Below, piece after piece: positions 35,888-43,974 of a stretch of DNA of 44,002 bases. The notes under the pieces were generated by a model. The model saw only the letters and a list, made by a program, of their open reading frames with translations. It was not told the origin of the DNA and made no database searches. Position 1 is the stretch's first letter, and every line of letters starts with the position of its first letter. This DNA is from Planctomycetota bacterium (GTDB lineage: Bacteria; Planctomycetota; UBA8108; JACQVS01). The stretch covers positions 1 through 44,002 of the forward strand of contig JANQLS010000080.1 of the NCBI GenBank assembly GCA_028280485.1, read 5' to 3'. A program made the position numbers and the translations under genes.

Positions 35888-35944
35888 GATGATTCTTCAG
35901 TCTTCAATGAGACTGGTTTGAGATAATGCGTTTTTATTCAAAGA

Positions 35945-36874
35945 CTAACGAACGACAAAATCTGAATGGAGCGTTCCGACCATCTCGGAGATGTCGGTGA
36001 CTCCCATTTCGCTGAGATAGCGTTCGAGATCGCTCAGTATTTCTAACACGGCTTTCGGTCGCACAAATTGGATCGTTCCAATCTGAACGGCACTGGCTCC
36101 GGCAGCCATAAATTCTAAAACATCATCGGCTGAGGAGATTCCTCCCATGCCGAGGATCGGTAAGCTCGAACTACGGGCGACACTCCAAACGGCTCTTAGA
36201 GCCAGAGGTTTGATCGCCGGTCCACTCATCCCCCCCGTAACTCCGGGGAGGATCGTTTTCCGTGCCCGCCAATCGACCGCGATGCCGAGGTAAGTGTTAA
36301 CTAAGGCCAAAATATCGGCCCCTCCTTGCTCGGCAGCGGAGGCGATGGAACATATATCGGTCACATTGGGGGTCAGCTTGGCAAGTATTGGACGTTTATA
36401 GACTTCCCGAACTTTTCCCACCAGGATTTCGGTCGCTCGGGGATCGATCCCAAACTCCATCCCCCCCTCTGGGCAATTGGGACAGGAAATATTGAGTTCA
36501 ATCGCGTCTACTGCTTCTTCCTCATTGAGTCGACGAGCCATTTCAACGTATTCATCGATCGTATCTCCCACCAGATTGACGACCAAGACGGTCCCGTAAT
36601 CTCGCATCCGGGGGAGGTAATCTTTCATGAAGCCTTCGAAACCGGGATTTTGAAGGCCGATGGAGTTGAGCATCCCCGCCGGAGTTTCGGCGACACGAGG
36701 GATAGGGTTCCCTCCACGCGGCAATTGGGAGATGCTCTTTCCGATAATGCCTCCGTAAACTCCGGGATCGACAAAGGCCTCCATCTCTTCTCCGTAACCG
36801 AAGGTTCCTGATGCACTGAAGATGGGGTTTTTGGCCTCTAATGATCCGAGGCGAACTGCGAGTGAGGGAGGCAC
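35945..36874 (-). CDS. pyrD: Dihydroorotate dehydrogenase, class 1B type
   Basis: A 309-aa FMN enzyme oxidising dihydroorotate to orotate in pyrimidine synthesis. The catalytic base is a cysteine in NISCPNC, which marks class 1 (1A/1B) rather than class 2 (Ser). NPIFSASGTFGYG, GIGLQNPG-like SIGLQNPGFEGF, KLTPNVTDI, VTGGMSGPAIKPLALR and GMGGISSADDVLEFMAAG fit class 1B. The start is taken as GTG at 36874, 8 bases after AAGGAG; an upstream ATG would add 13 poorly conserved residues. No adjacent pyrK (electron-transfer subunit) is present here. secA follows after 57 bases. Confidence 0.94.
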   Translation of the reverse strand: MPPSLAVRLGSLEAKNPIFSASGTFGYGEEMEAFVDPGVYGGIIGKSISQLPRGGNPIPRVAETPAGMLNSIGLQNPGFEGFMKDYLPRMRDYGTVLVVNLVGDTIDEYVEMARRLNEEEAVDAIELNISCPNCPEGGMEFGIDPRATEILVGKVREVYKRPILAKLTPNVTDICSIASAAEQGGADILALVNTYLGIAVDWRARKTILPGVTGGMSGPAIKPLALRAVWSVARSSSLPILGMGGISSADDVLEFMAAGASAVQIGTIQFVRPKAVLEILSDLERYLSEMGVTDISEMVGTLHSDFVVR

Positions 36875-37293
36875 GAGAAAACTCCTTGAGAGAATGGCGA
36901 GCAGACCTGACAATGACTCTCATTCTAAGACTCTATCTCAGAGTTCAATATAAGAGTCTAATAGGATGGTCTGCCACTAAGAGATAGCCTGGCAGCTCAA
37001 AATGACAGCTCCAGTGAAGACTTCTGGGCTGAGCCAATTTTAAAAGCGCGCGCAGAAAAGCCCTAAGGATATAACAATAAAGACCTTAGGAGATCTGCTC
37101 AAACCTTAACAGATCGGCTCAGTCATCCCTGTGAGGACGAATCGAGGGTAGACTAAACAAATGCTGTTCCACCCTATTCACCGTACCTTTCAGAAATGGA
37201 CTCCACATTATAGCTGTACTTGGCGATAAGACAATTTATCGACCCCTGAAGATCGAAGAGCCGTAAAAAAAGATCCGACAAGCCCACTCCTTT
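36875..37293. other. Divergent spacer, pyrD / xerC
   Basis: About 420 bases carrying the promoters of pyrD (minus) and xerC (plus). A CCTAAGG/CCTTAGG inverted repeat lies at 37062-37090. No gene, riboswitch or clear promoter was recognised. Confidence 0.3.
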
Positions 37294-38235
37294 ATGTGCC
37301 CAAGCTCCACCCAACCAGCTACGGAACTCCTCCTCAGCCCTCGACAAAAAGAATGGCTGAAACGATTTGGTGTGTACCTCCTGCTGGAACGGGGCTTCAG
37401 CAAGCACACGGTCGAAGCCTACCGCCGGGATATCAAACGATTCTTAGCTGGTTTAGCTGCGGGGACGACCAAAGATCTTTCGACCGTGACGGAAGAAGAC
37501 ATCTTCGAATACGTGGTGAGTGAACGTCAACGAGGCCTTAAAGCCAGATCGGTAAGAAGGAGCCTCGCTGCTGTACGAACCTTCTTTCGCTTTTTGATCA
37601 TCGACGGAGAAGTGGAGAGTAATCCGGCTCGACTGCTCGAAACACCGAAGATCGGACAAAAGCTTCCTTCCGTCCTTGAGATTCATGAAATCGAACGATT
37701 GTTTAGAGCCGTCGAAGAGATGCCGGGGCGATATCCTCTTAGAGATCGAGCGATCCTCTATGTTTTATATGGTTCCGGATTGCGCGTCTCTGAATTAACC
37801 TCGCTAACTCTCAACGACGTTCGGTGGGATTTAGGCATCATCCGCTGCATGGGAAAAGGTTCCAAAGAACGGATGGCGCCCCTGAATCAACTGGGCTTAC
37901 AAAATTTAAAATCTTATTTAGAAGCCGAACGCCCCAACTTAGTAAAGCACACCGGGAGTAAAACTATATTTTTATCTCGTGCCGGAAAACCCTTGGGAAG
38001 AGAGGTGGTCAACACCATCCTCAAAAGAAACGTCGAACGGGCAGGATTGACGGGAAACATCACCCCTCACACCTTGCGTCATTCCTTCGCAACGCATCTC
38101 CTTCAGAACGGTGCTGACTTGAGGATCGTTCAAGAGCTCTTAGGTCATGCTAAGGTTGAGACGACTGAAATTTACACTCATATTGAAAAATCTCAACTGA
38201 AGGAACTTCATAAGAAGTTCCATCCTCGAGGGTAG
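37294..38235 (+). CDS. xerC: Tyrosine recombinase XerC-type
   Basis: A 313-aa tyrosine recombinase with the N-terminal SAM-like core-binding domain (about 20-105) and C-terminal catalytic domain. All catalytic residues are visible: Arg in GSGLRVSELTSL, Lys in GKGSKERMAPL, HxxR in HTLRHSFATHL, His/Gly in LLGHAKVETT, and the Tyr nucleophile in EIYTHI. It most likely acts in chromosome dimer resolution. Length and motif spacing favour a housekeeping Xer rather than an integrase; no phage genes are near. It is followed closely by the repeat at 38249-38417. Confidence 0.92.
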   Translation: MCPSSTQPATELLLSPRQKEWLKRFGVYLLLERGFSKHTVEAYRRDIKRFLAGLAAGTTKDLSTVTEEDIFEYVVSERQRGLKARSVRRSLAAVRTFFRFLIIDGEVESNPARLLETPKIGQKLPSVLEIHEIERLFRAVEEMPGRYPLRDRAILYVLYGSGLRVSELTSLTLNDVRWDLGIIRCMGKGSKERMAPLNQLGLQNLKSYLEAERPNLVKHTGSKTIFLSRAGKPLGREVVNTILKRNVERAGLTGNITPHTLRHSFATHLLQNGADLRIVQELLGHAKVETTEIYTHIEKSQLKELHKKFHPRG

Positions 38236-38248
38236 AAGCGAGGGATCT

Positions 38249-38417
38249 GAACGTTCAACGCTCAACTTTCAACATCGAATTACACGCTCGTTGGACTCCA
38301 AATGCGATTACGTCAGGGAAGCCCGAAGCTTTAGCGAGGGATCGAAGGAACATTGAACTTTGATCAGAAGAATAACACTTAAAATTCCCTTAGTAAGCCC
38401 GGAGCGTAAGCGACGGG
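38249..38417. repeat. 160-bp dispersed intergenic repeat (copy B)
   Basis: This copy begins 14 bases after the xerC stop and is closely similar to 18669-18828 (see that entry for shared blocks). The end (38389-38417) is the CTTAGTAAGCCCGGAGCG arm. As in copy A, it sits between convergent genes. Confidence 0.7.
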
Positions 38418-38430
38418 ATCGAAGGAACGT

Positions 38431-38485
38431 TCAACGCTCAACTTTCAACGCTCAACTTTCAACGCTCAACTTTCAACGCTCAAAA
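38431..38485. repeat. Heptamer-based tandem array
   Basis: The 14-mer CAACGCTCAACTTT is repeated 3.8 times from 38432, and is itself two related heptamers (GCTCAAC/TTTCAAC). It runs into the stop codon (38480-38482) of the porin-like gene. Similar heptamers occur at the start of both 160-bp repeats. Confidence 0.75.
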
Positions 38486-39853
38486 CACATACTGCATCCG
38501 AATCAAATAAGACGTATCCCGTCCATGCGAATCAAAAGTCACAGGACGCTGATCCGCGAGCGTACGAACCACCTGAAACGACCAACGAATATTCTCGATG
38601 GGATACCAGTTCACCGCGAACGTGAACGAACGAAATTCTTGGGAAGAAGTGGTGTAATCGGTGAAACCTAAAACGAAGAACTCGCGGTCGATGTCCCCAT
38701 TAGAATAACGGGCGGCGAGTTCTAAGGCTCCCCAGCCTTTTTTATAAATGCGTGGATTATCTTTGTATCTTTTAGTCCTTGGATCGGTCACCCAAAGAGG
38801 ACGCAACACTCTCTTCCGCTTTGCTTTTGGATTAAAATTTATTATTAAGGAATCATACCACTCTCCGGTCACCATCCAAGATAAGGACATCGACCAAGCA
38901 GTAATTTGATTATCTAAATCACGATCCCCAAAAACAGTTTCTAAATCGTGGTAACCTCCTCGAACGGCTTCATGAATAAAGCGAAAGCTCTGAAATTCAA
39001 AGCCGTAGGCATAGTAAAGAAAGGCACTCGATGTTGCCCTTAAACGACCAACGGTAAAGAGTTCATTTCGAAGTGGATTACTAACCGTAAGCTTGCCCTG
39101 TGGTTGTAGAGTATAAGAAAACGCAACACTTCCAAAAAAGCCTCTCCACATCGGGGTAAAAAGACCCTGCATTGCTTTTAGCTCAGAGATGAAAGCCTTT
39201 ACTGGATAGAGAACAAATCGAGCTGCTATCCGCTCTCCTGAAGCCCTCTCTCCCGAGCGATTGAATCCTTCTCCTAAAGTGATGGCCAGGTCGTAATATA
39301 AAACCCCATAGACTGTCCCTTCCAATCTAATACCGATATCTGAACGGGAGTCCAAGTAAGCCGGAAAGCCATATTGACTGAAGGGGAGTTCATTTTCTTG
39401 GATCGAGTGTTCGGCGCTGAGAGGCATCTCAAAGAGTCCGAACGACAATCGAAGAGGAGCCTTTTCAATTAGTGCTAAATAGGACAGCCATACCTCATCC
39501 AACCCACGAGTGTCGACTCCCTTTAGATCCGGAGCGACTCTCCAAGAAAAAATATTTCTCCTATTTTGCCATGTACTATCCCAGCGTAGGATCGCTCGAT
39601 CTACACGCCCACCACTCGATTTTCGATTTCGAATATCAAGGTGTTGATAATCGAGTGAAAAAATTCCACCCAACTTCGAAGTGAAGGCATCTTTTTTGGT
39701 CCGAAATTGAAGCCCTCTCCAAGGAGAGAGTTCAAGTTTTCCCGGAAGAGAATCGTCTTCATAGGTCCAACCATCAAAATCGAGTTCGATTGCACCGAGA
39801 GTTGAGAAAACAAAAAGACTAACGAATAAAACGAATCCTCTTAATAAAATCAT
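38480..39853 (-). CDS. OprP/OprO-like outer-membrane porin
   Basis: A 457-aa exported protein with a signal peptide (MILLRGFVLFVSLFVFSTLG, cleavage after the Ala that follows). The rest is built of short amphipathic strands with alternating aromatic residues and ends in MQYVF, a C-terminal Phe beta-barrel signal. Patterns such as RAILRWDSTWQNRRNIFSWR, DEVWLSYL, SQYGFPAYLDSRSDIGIRL, and long YYAYGFEF strands resemble the phosphate-selective porin (OprO/OprP) superfamily. Family assignment is by pattern, not a single motif; substrate is unknown. The start at 39853 is favoured by GGGAAGAG upstream; an ATG at 39865 is the alternative. Confidence 0.75.
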   Translation of the reverse strand: MILLRGFVLFVSLFVFSTLGAIELDFDGWTYEDDSLPGKLELSPWRGLQFRTKKDAFTSKLGGIFSLDYQHLDIRNRKSSGGRVDRAILRWDSTWQNRRNIFSWRVAPDLKGVDTRGLDEVWLSYLALIEKAPLRLSFGLFEMPLSAEHSIQENELPFSQYGFPAYLDSRSDIGIRLEGTVYGVLYYDLAITLGEGFNRSGERASGERIAARFVLYPVKAFISELKAMQGLFTPMWRGFFGSVAFSYTLQPQGKLTVSNPLRNELFTVGRLRATSSAFLYYAYGFEFQSFRFIHEAVRGGYHDLETVFGDRDLDNQITAWSMSLSWMVTGEWYDSLIINFNPKAKRKRVLRPLWVTDPRTKRYKDNPRIYKKGWGALELAARYSNGDIDREFFVLGFTDYTTSSQEFRSFTFAVNWYPIENIRWSFQVVRTLADQRPVTFDSHGRDTSYLIRMQYVF

Positions 39854-39947
39854 AACTCTTCCCATTCAACTGAACTTAAAGTGCATTCTCCAATGATGAA
39901 GATAGTACTACAGCCATGGAAACCATTTGAAATGAAAAGAGAACCCC

Positions 39948-39974
39948 AAAAAAAAGCCACCCACAAGGGGTGGC
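39948..39974 (-). terminator. Rho-independent terminator, minus strand
   Basis: On the minus strand GCCACCC-CTTGT-GGGTGGC is followed by eight T. It lies about 190 bases beyond the serpin stop and probably ends the sigma/serpin transcript, with the element at 40011-40120 transcribed in between. Confidence 0.75.
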
Positions 39975-40010
39975 GTTGATCGATCAGATTCAGCATTAAA
40001 TTTCATTTTC

Positions 40011-40120
40011 ATCTGTAGGGGCAGGGCTTGTCCCTGCCCGTTTCTCTGAAAGCAATTAACATTTTCAGGCCATTCGATATATTTTAAGAAAGGGCACCCA
40101 CAAGGGGCACCCCTACAGAT
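40011..40120. repeat. 110-bp palindromic element with 11-bp terminal inverted repeats
   Basis: ATCTGTAGGGG (40011-40021) and CCCCTACAGAT (40110-40120) are exact inverted repeats. Inside the left end is GGGCAGGG-CTTGT-CCCTGCCC, and near the right end GGGCACCCACAAGGGG. I recognise this GTAGGGGC...GCCCCTAC style as one seen in intergenic repeats of many unrelated bacteria; a database check is needed. Confidence 0.65.
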
Positions 40121-40167
40121 TCAATTCTCCAAATTCTGGCGAATTTGGCTACATGGGAAATCGTCCC

Positions 40168-42189
40168 TTAACTTTTCCTAGGATCTAACACTCGCCCGAC
40201 GAAGAGAACAGTACCACTTTCACGATGTCGAATTAAAAAGACGAAAGGGCGATCGGCTTTAAAGGTTGGAACAAAGGGGACATCCCCAACTACAGCTTTT
40301 TGCCCCACGGCCACTCCGGTGGCTGCCGCTGCCTCAACCCCAACTTCATCCAAGGTAACATAGGATTTCTGAACGAGAGAATCGACGAAGAGGGGCTGAT
40401 GGGAAGATGATTCATTCAGCATGCCGCTAAAGTCAGCCATACCGGGGCGAGGATCGAATGCCTTTTTAAGCCCAAGCTTACTCAGAGTTTGCTTCAAGTT
40501 GAGCAGATCTTCTAAGTGCAATTTGGGATAGTGAACATTTACATCTCTTCGATCTAAATGACTCACCCAAGAATTCATTCGTTCTTGAGTTAGCTGAGTT
40601 TCTAACCTCTTTAATCCATCATGAGATTGAGGAGTTAAAGTTAATAGAGAAAGAGTGCCTCCCTTGAAATACATTTCCAACAGAGAGAAACCATCTTGAT
40701 TGGGATAATAATTTTTTTGATCCTTCTTTTTGAATTTCGGAGTTTCAAAGAAAGAGCCGTCACCATTAAAAGCAGCATACCGAGCGTAGCCGAGTTTAGG
40801 GTGAGCCATCATCGGAACCTTAAACTTCTCACCTTCGATTCCCGTAAATTCTCGGTCTTGAGTAAGCCTTTTGGGAAAAGGTTTAACCCAACTTCCTTTG
40901 AAGTAAACAGCATTGGCCAACACCATGCGAGAGTCAGGTCGAATCGACCCTGGTCTAAAAAGATCCCGAATGAGGCCCTTTGTTTGTTCACTCACCCAAT
41001 TATTGATTCGCCCTCTTACCTGCTCCGACTGCTGAATAAAATCAACCTTCTCGATACCAGCACCGTAATATCGTTTCAATTGATTTAAAAAATCCGAACT
41101 GAAGGGAACGGTCTGCTCCCCCCACAAACCATTGCCTACTTGAAGTTCGTACTGATCGATTAACGGTCGTAGAGGATGGAGCTTTCGACGAATCTCGTTC
41201 ATTTGGGCGATGATGGCTCGCCTCTTTTCTCGATCCCCGGGTGCAGATCTTTCGAGAAGCTTCCCCCGCTCTCGATTCAGCTGATCATATTTTGATTCGA
41301 GCTCTGATACTGTTTTCTTAATTTCTTTTACTTTTTCAGCGCTTGTGTGAGATTGAAGCATCTTTTGAATTGCGCTATGCCCAGAATGAAGCCGGGAAAG
41401 TTCCCAAGCCATCCTCTGGTCACCTTCTCCGATGCGTCGAAAGGTTTCGGGCAGCTGAAGAACTTCAGCAATTTCCTCAAGAGTATCACTTCGTGCCCCT
41501 TGACTGAGCATCGATAGAGCCACACTTAGAGAGTACGGAGAGAAAAATAGATTTTCATCTTTAGAGTTAAGAGAAAGCTCTCGCAAGAGGGTAAAGCCAA
41601 AATCTGAATTCGACTTTGAGACTTGCTTCACGGGAGCTTGCTGGTCTTTGACGACGATAAGCTGACCATCTTTCGCTTCGACGCTTCCCAATGAATTAAA
41701 CAGAGTTAACAACCCTGCAAGGACAAATGTTCGAGTGAACGCTTTCATGGATTTTTCTTTCTTGTAAGCCCCCACGAGGAACTCAGCTTGTTTCGACTGA
41801 ATTTTCCCCTGGGGAGTTTCGATGGTAATTTTATTAATCTCTTGAGAATTCGGGGTGAGATTTTTAAGACGCAGCTCACCGGAAAACAAGCGGATGGTGA
41901 GAGAGTCTTCAACCTCATATTCAGCTCCACTTTCAGCTTCGACTGCCCAAGCTGGATGCAAATCAATTGAACTCGTAAAGAAGGTCAACCAACCCGCCCA
42001 AAGGAGAAAGCAAGCGGCCAACGCACCCACGGGAATTCGCAAAGCTCTCTTCCAATCGTTGGTGACTTTCGTTGGCTTGATGCCTTGAGTCACGTTTTGC
42101 TCAAGTTCATCGGAAGCTTGAATGGGCTTCAGCTTTTTAAGCCTTTGTTCCAGTTCATCGAGGTTATCGTCGTTCAAGGGAACATTCAT
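40168..42189 (-). CDS. Anti-sigma-like membrane region joined to a serpin
   Basis: A 673-codon frame with two parts. Residues 1-147 look like an anti-sigma/FecR-like protein: a cytoplasmic helical N-terminus (LDELEQRLKKLKPIQASDEL), a transmembrane segment (about 52-71) and a small beta-rich outer part. From Met148 there is a new signal peptide (MKAFTRTFVLAGLLTLFNSL...VEA) and a full serpin. Serpin hallmarks are FFSPYSLSVALSMLSQGARS, VLANAVYFKGSWVKPF, the hinge EVGVEAAAATG (615-625) and RPFVFLIRHRESGTVLFVGR. The hinge is that of inhibitory serpins. A charged coiled-coil-like insert (about 275-345) is unusual. The frame overlaps the sigma gene by ATGA. The serpin may be translated separately from Met148 (41748). 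Confidence 0.85.
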   Translation of the reverse strand: MNVPLNDDNLDELEQRLKKLKPIQASDELEQNVTQGIKPTKVTNDWKRALRIPVGALAACFLLWAGWLTFFTSSIDLHPAWAVEAESGAEYEVEDSLTIRLFSGELRLKNLTPNSQEINKITIETPQGKIQSKQAEFLVGAYKKEKSMKAFTRTFVLAGLLTLFNSLGSVEAKDGQLIVVKDQQAPVKQVSKSNSDFGFTLLRELSLNSKDENLFFSPYSLSVALSMLSQGARSDTLEEIAEVLQLPETFRRIGEGDQRMAWELSRLHSGHSAIQKMLQSHTSAEKVKEIKKTVSELESKYDQLNRERGKLLERSAPGDREKRRAIIAQMNEIRRKLHPLRPLIDQYELQVGNGLWGEQTVPFSSDFLNQLKRYYGAGIEKVDFIQQSEQVRGRINNWVSEQTKGLIRDLFRPGSIRPDSRMVLANAVYFKGSWVKPFPKRLTQDREFTGIEGEKFKVPMMAHPKLGYARYAAFNGDGSFFETPKFKKKDQKNYYPNQDGFSLLEMYFKGGTLSLLTLTPQSHDGLKRLETQLTQERMNSWVSHLDRRDVNVHYPKLHLEDLLNLKQTLSKLGLKKAFDPRPGMADFSGMLNESSSHQPLFVDSLVQKSYVTLDEVGVEAAAATGVAVGQKAVVGDVPFVPTFKADRPFVFLIRHRESGTVLFVGRVLDPRKS
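41745..41773 (-). other. Junction between anti-sigma part and serpin
   Basis: A run of five G on the minus strand (41769-41773) lies 21 bases before the serpin's internal ATG (41746-41748). Loss of one G would end the anti-sigma frame at a TGA (41745-41747) that overlaps the ATG as ATGA, the same overlap seen at the sigma/anti-sigma boundary. This suggests the ancestral state was two coupled genes. Confidence 0.55.
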
Positions 42190-42695
42190 TTTGGATTCCT
42201 TGCACTTAAGTTCTTCCTGATATTCTCCAAGGCATAACGATAACGGGATCGGGCTGTCGACTCGGGGATGTCCACAGTTTCGGCTATTTGAGAGAAGCTA
42301 AGCTCTCCCCAAATTCTCAGCACGACTGCTTCCCGCTGATCCAAAGGCAAATCATGAAGTAGCTTCTCGATTTGATCTTTGAACTGTTCCTGCTCAAGTT
42401 CATCCACCGGAAGGTAAAACAACCGGGGGATTTTTTGAGACTCGTGACTCTGTCGCCTCTTCTCAGCTCGAAGGGTGTTGATCGATTGGTTACGCACCGA
42501 TCGATAGAGATAAGCGATCGGATTTTCGACTTTCGCTTGCTGTTTCCAAAAAGACACGAAGGTCTCTTGGACGATATCTTCAGCATCCGCCCTTCGAGAA
42601 ACCCGCTGCATGGCATACAAAACGAGACTATCGACATGCTCTCTAAAGAGAGCTGAAAATGATTCTTTTTTGTTGATCAACGTTTGAATCCTCAC
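42186..42695 (-). CDS. ECF RNA polymerase sigma factor
   Basis: A 169-aa sigma-70 family protein of the ECF type, with only regions 2 and 4. Region 2 contains RRADAEDIVQETFVSFWKQ and NPIAYLYRSVRNQSINTLR; region 4 has LPLDQREAVVLRIWGELSFS and a helix-turn-helix, QIAETVDIPESTARSRYRYA. It overlaps the anti-sigma/serpin frame by 4 bases, the standard arrangement for a sigma factor and its inhibitor. The GTG at 42695 is close behind AAGGG; a TTG at 42680 has a better placed GAGG and may be the true start. The upstream region carries the two-block motif at 42756-42793. Confidence 0.95.
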   Translation of the reverse strand: MRIQTLINKKESFSALFREHVDSLVLYAMQRVSRRADAEDIVQETFVSFWKQQAKVENPIAYLYRSVRNQSINTLRAEKRRQSHESQKIPRLFYLPVDELEQEQFKDQIEKLLHDLPLDQREAVVLRIWGELSFSQIAETVDIPESTARSRYRYALENIRKNLSARNPK

Positions 42696-42755
42696 CCTTA
42701 AGACACCCGTGAGGCTCGATATGATCTAAATATTTCAAATAAAATGAGAAACGTT

Positions 42756-42793
42756 GAAATCTTACTCAATATGGGAGGAATCAGCTTGGGGAA
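42756..42793 (-). promoter_or_regulatory. Two-block motif upstream of the ECF sigma gene (copy B)
   Basis: On the minus strand TTCCCCAAGCTGATT (42779-42793) is followed after 9 bases by TTGAGTAAGATTTC (42756-42769). Compared with copy A (11867-11907) the first block has one mismatch and the second is identical. It lies about 60 bases before the sigma start, as expected for a promoter or operator; autoregulation is possible. Nothing else is seen in 42696-42947. Confidence 0.45.
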
Positions 42794-42947
42794 TATTAAA
42801 ATTCGAGCTGGAGGAGAAATCTTTCAGATGAAAATCAGAGCTCGACCAGGTTGCTGATCATCGAGTGTGGGATCACGGTAAGCGAGATTCGACTGGAATC
42901 GTAATCGTGGGAAGGTAAGAGATGGACTTGAATTCTGCTCTAAAGAA

Positions 42948-43655
42948 TCAAGTACCACAACTCATTTTGAAGAGGATGATACTGAAGCCTAAGCGAATGT
43001 AGTCACCGTCTTTTAATATGGTCTTTTTGACGATGTCGCCATTGACGATCGTGCCATTAGCACTGTCGTTGTCTTTGATGACAAAATGTTCACCCACTCG
43101 TTCAAGATGGCAGTGAATACGAGAAACTTTTCCATCTTTTAACCGAAGGTCGGCCTTGGTGGATCTTCCAATCGTAAATAAGTTCTTCCCGACCATCTTA
43201 AACACTTTACCTTTTCCTTCTCCCTCGAGTACTCGCAGAGTCGCGTGCATTCCATGAGAAGAAACTTTATTGCCGTGTTTGTCGGAACTCACCCCTCGAT
43301 CTTGTTCAACTTTTGAAACTTCCTCGACCGGAGCATCGGAGATATCTTGTTGAATAAGATCGAATTGCATCAGAACTTCACCCGCTTGAATCGTATCTCC
43401 AACCTGGAGATCAATTTTCTCAACGGGCTTATTGTTGACGATGGTTCCATGCTTAGAACCTAAGTCGTAAATTTGATATTCACCACCATTACGACAGATA
43501 CGGAAGTGGCTCATCGCAACGGAGCCATCCTTTAAAAGGATGTGATTCCCTTGAGATCTCCCGGCCTCAAAAACACTCAAGTTTTTAAGTACAAAAGATG
43601 TATCTTGATCTTCACCGTTGAGAACGACGATCCGACCGACTTCCATCATCAACAA
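42948..43655 (-). CDS. Double FHA-domain protein
   Basis: A 235-aa cytoplasmic protein with two forkhead-associated domains that bind phosphothreonine peptides. FHA 1 (about 10-95) contains FEAGRSQGNHILL, SHFRI and LGSKHGTIVNNK. FHA 2 (about 140-230) contains FTIGRSTKADLRL, SRIHCHL and NDSANGTIVNGD. Each retains the GR, S..H and (H/N)GT key residues, so both should bind. A charged linker (about 103-135) separates them. It likely reads Ser/Thr kinase signalling, though no kinase gene is in the window. The start could be the ATG at 43655 or the one three codons later (MEVGRIVVL). It lies upstream of the sigma gene on the same strand but separated by about 250 bases. Confidence 0.92.
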   Translation of the reverse strand: MLMMEVGRIVVLNGEDQDTSFVLKNLSVFEAGRSQGNHILLKDGSVAMSHFRICRNGGEYQIYDLGSKHGTIVNNKPVEKIDLQVGDTIQAGEVLMQFDLIQQDISDAPVEEVSKVEQDRGVSSDKHGNKVSSHGMHATLRVLEGEGKGKVFKMVGKNLFTIGRSTKADLRLKDGKVSRIHCHLERVGEHFVIKDNDSANGTIVNGDIVKKTILKDGDYIRLGFSIILFKMSCGT

Positions 43656-43740
43656 TCACTTCAGTGAAATATTCTGAGTTACCCCAGTCGTCGAATGCTG
43701 CCTCTACAAGACTTTCAGTCAAGCCATCTGCAGGGCAGAA

Positions 43741-43908
43741 TTAAACCGGGAGCCAATTACCTAAAAAGGTTCCACTGAAGTTTAAGACACGATTGGAAGT
43801 ACGGCAAACCGAGCGGCGAAGCTCAATATTCTGGGAACTGGTGTTATCTAAAATTGAGAAGATTCCGGTGATAGATAGATCGTTCAACTCCACATTATGA
43901 GCCCCCAT
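43741..43908 (-). CDS. Possible small protein (55 aa)
   Basis: An open frame starting MGAHNVELNDLSITGIFSIL and ending in GTFLGNWLPV has protein-like composition with alternating hydrophobic residues. There is no clear ribosome-binding site and no recognised family; the frame extends upstream only a few codons before a stop. It could be a small gene, or the remnant 3' end of a broken one. It lies in the otherwise empty 43656-44002 stretch. Confidence 0.25.
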   Translation of the reverse strand: MGAHNVELNDLSITGIFSILDNTSSQNIELRRSVCRTSNRVLNFSGTFLGNWLPV

Positions 43909-43974
43909 CGTCTCTAAACTCAGTGAAGACTTCTCCCGATCGACTCAAAGCATCCGTCGAGTAGAAAAATACTC

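Noticed and set aside
37294..38235. Integrase of a mobile element
   Set aside because: Length and motifs fit housekeeping XerC, and there are no phage or plasmid genes, tRNA target or attachment repeats beside it.
38245..38485. CRISPR array
   Set aside because: The repeats here are short contiguous heptamers without unique spacers of constant length, and no cas genes are present.
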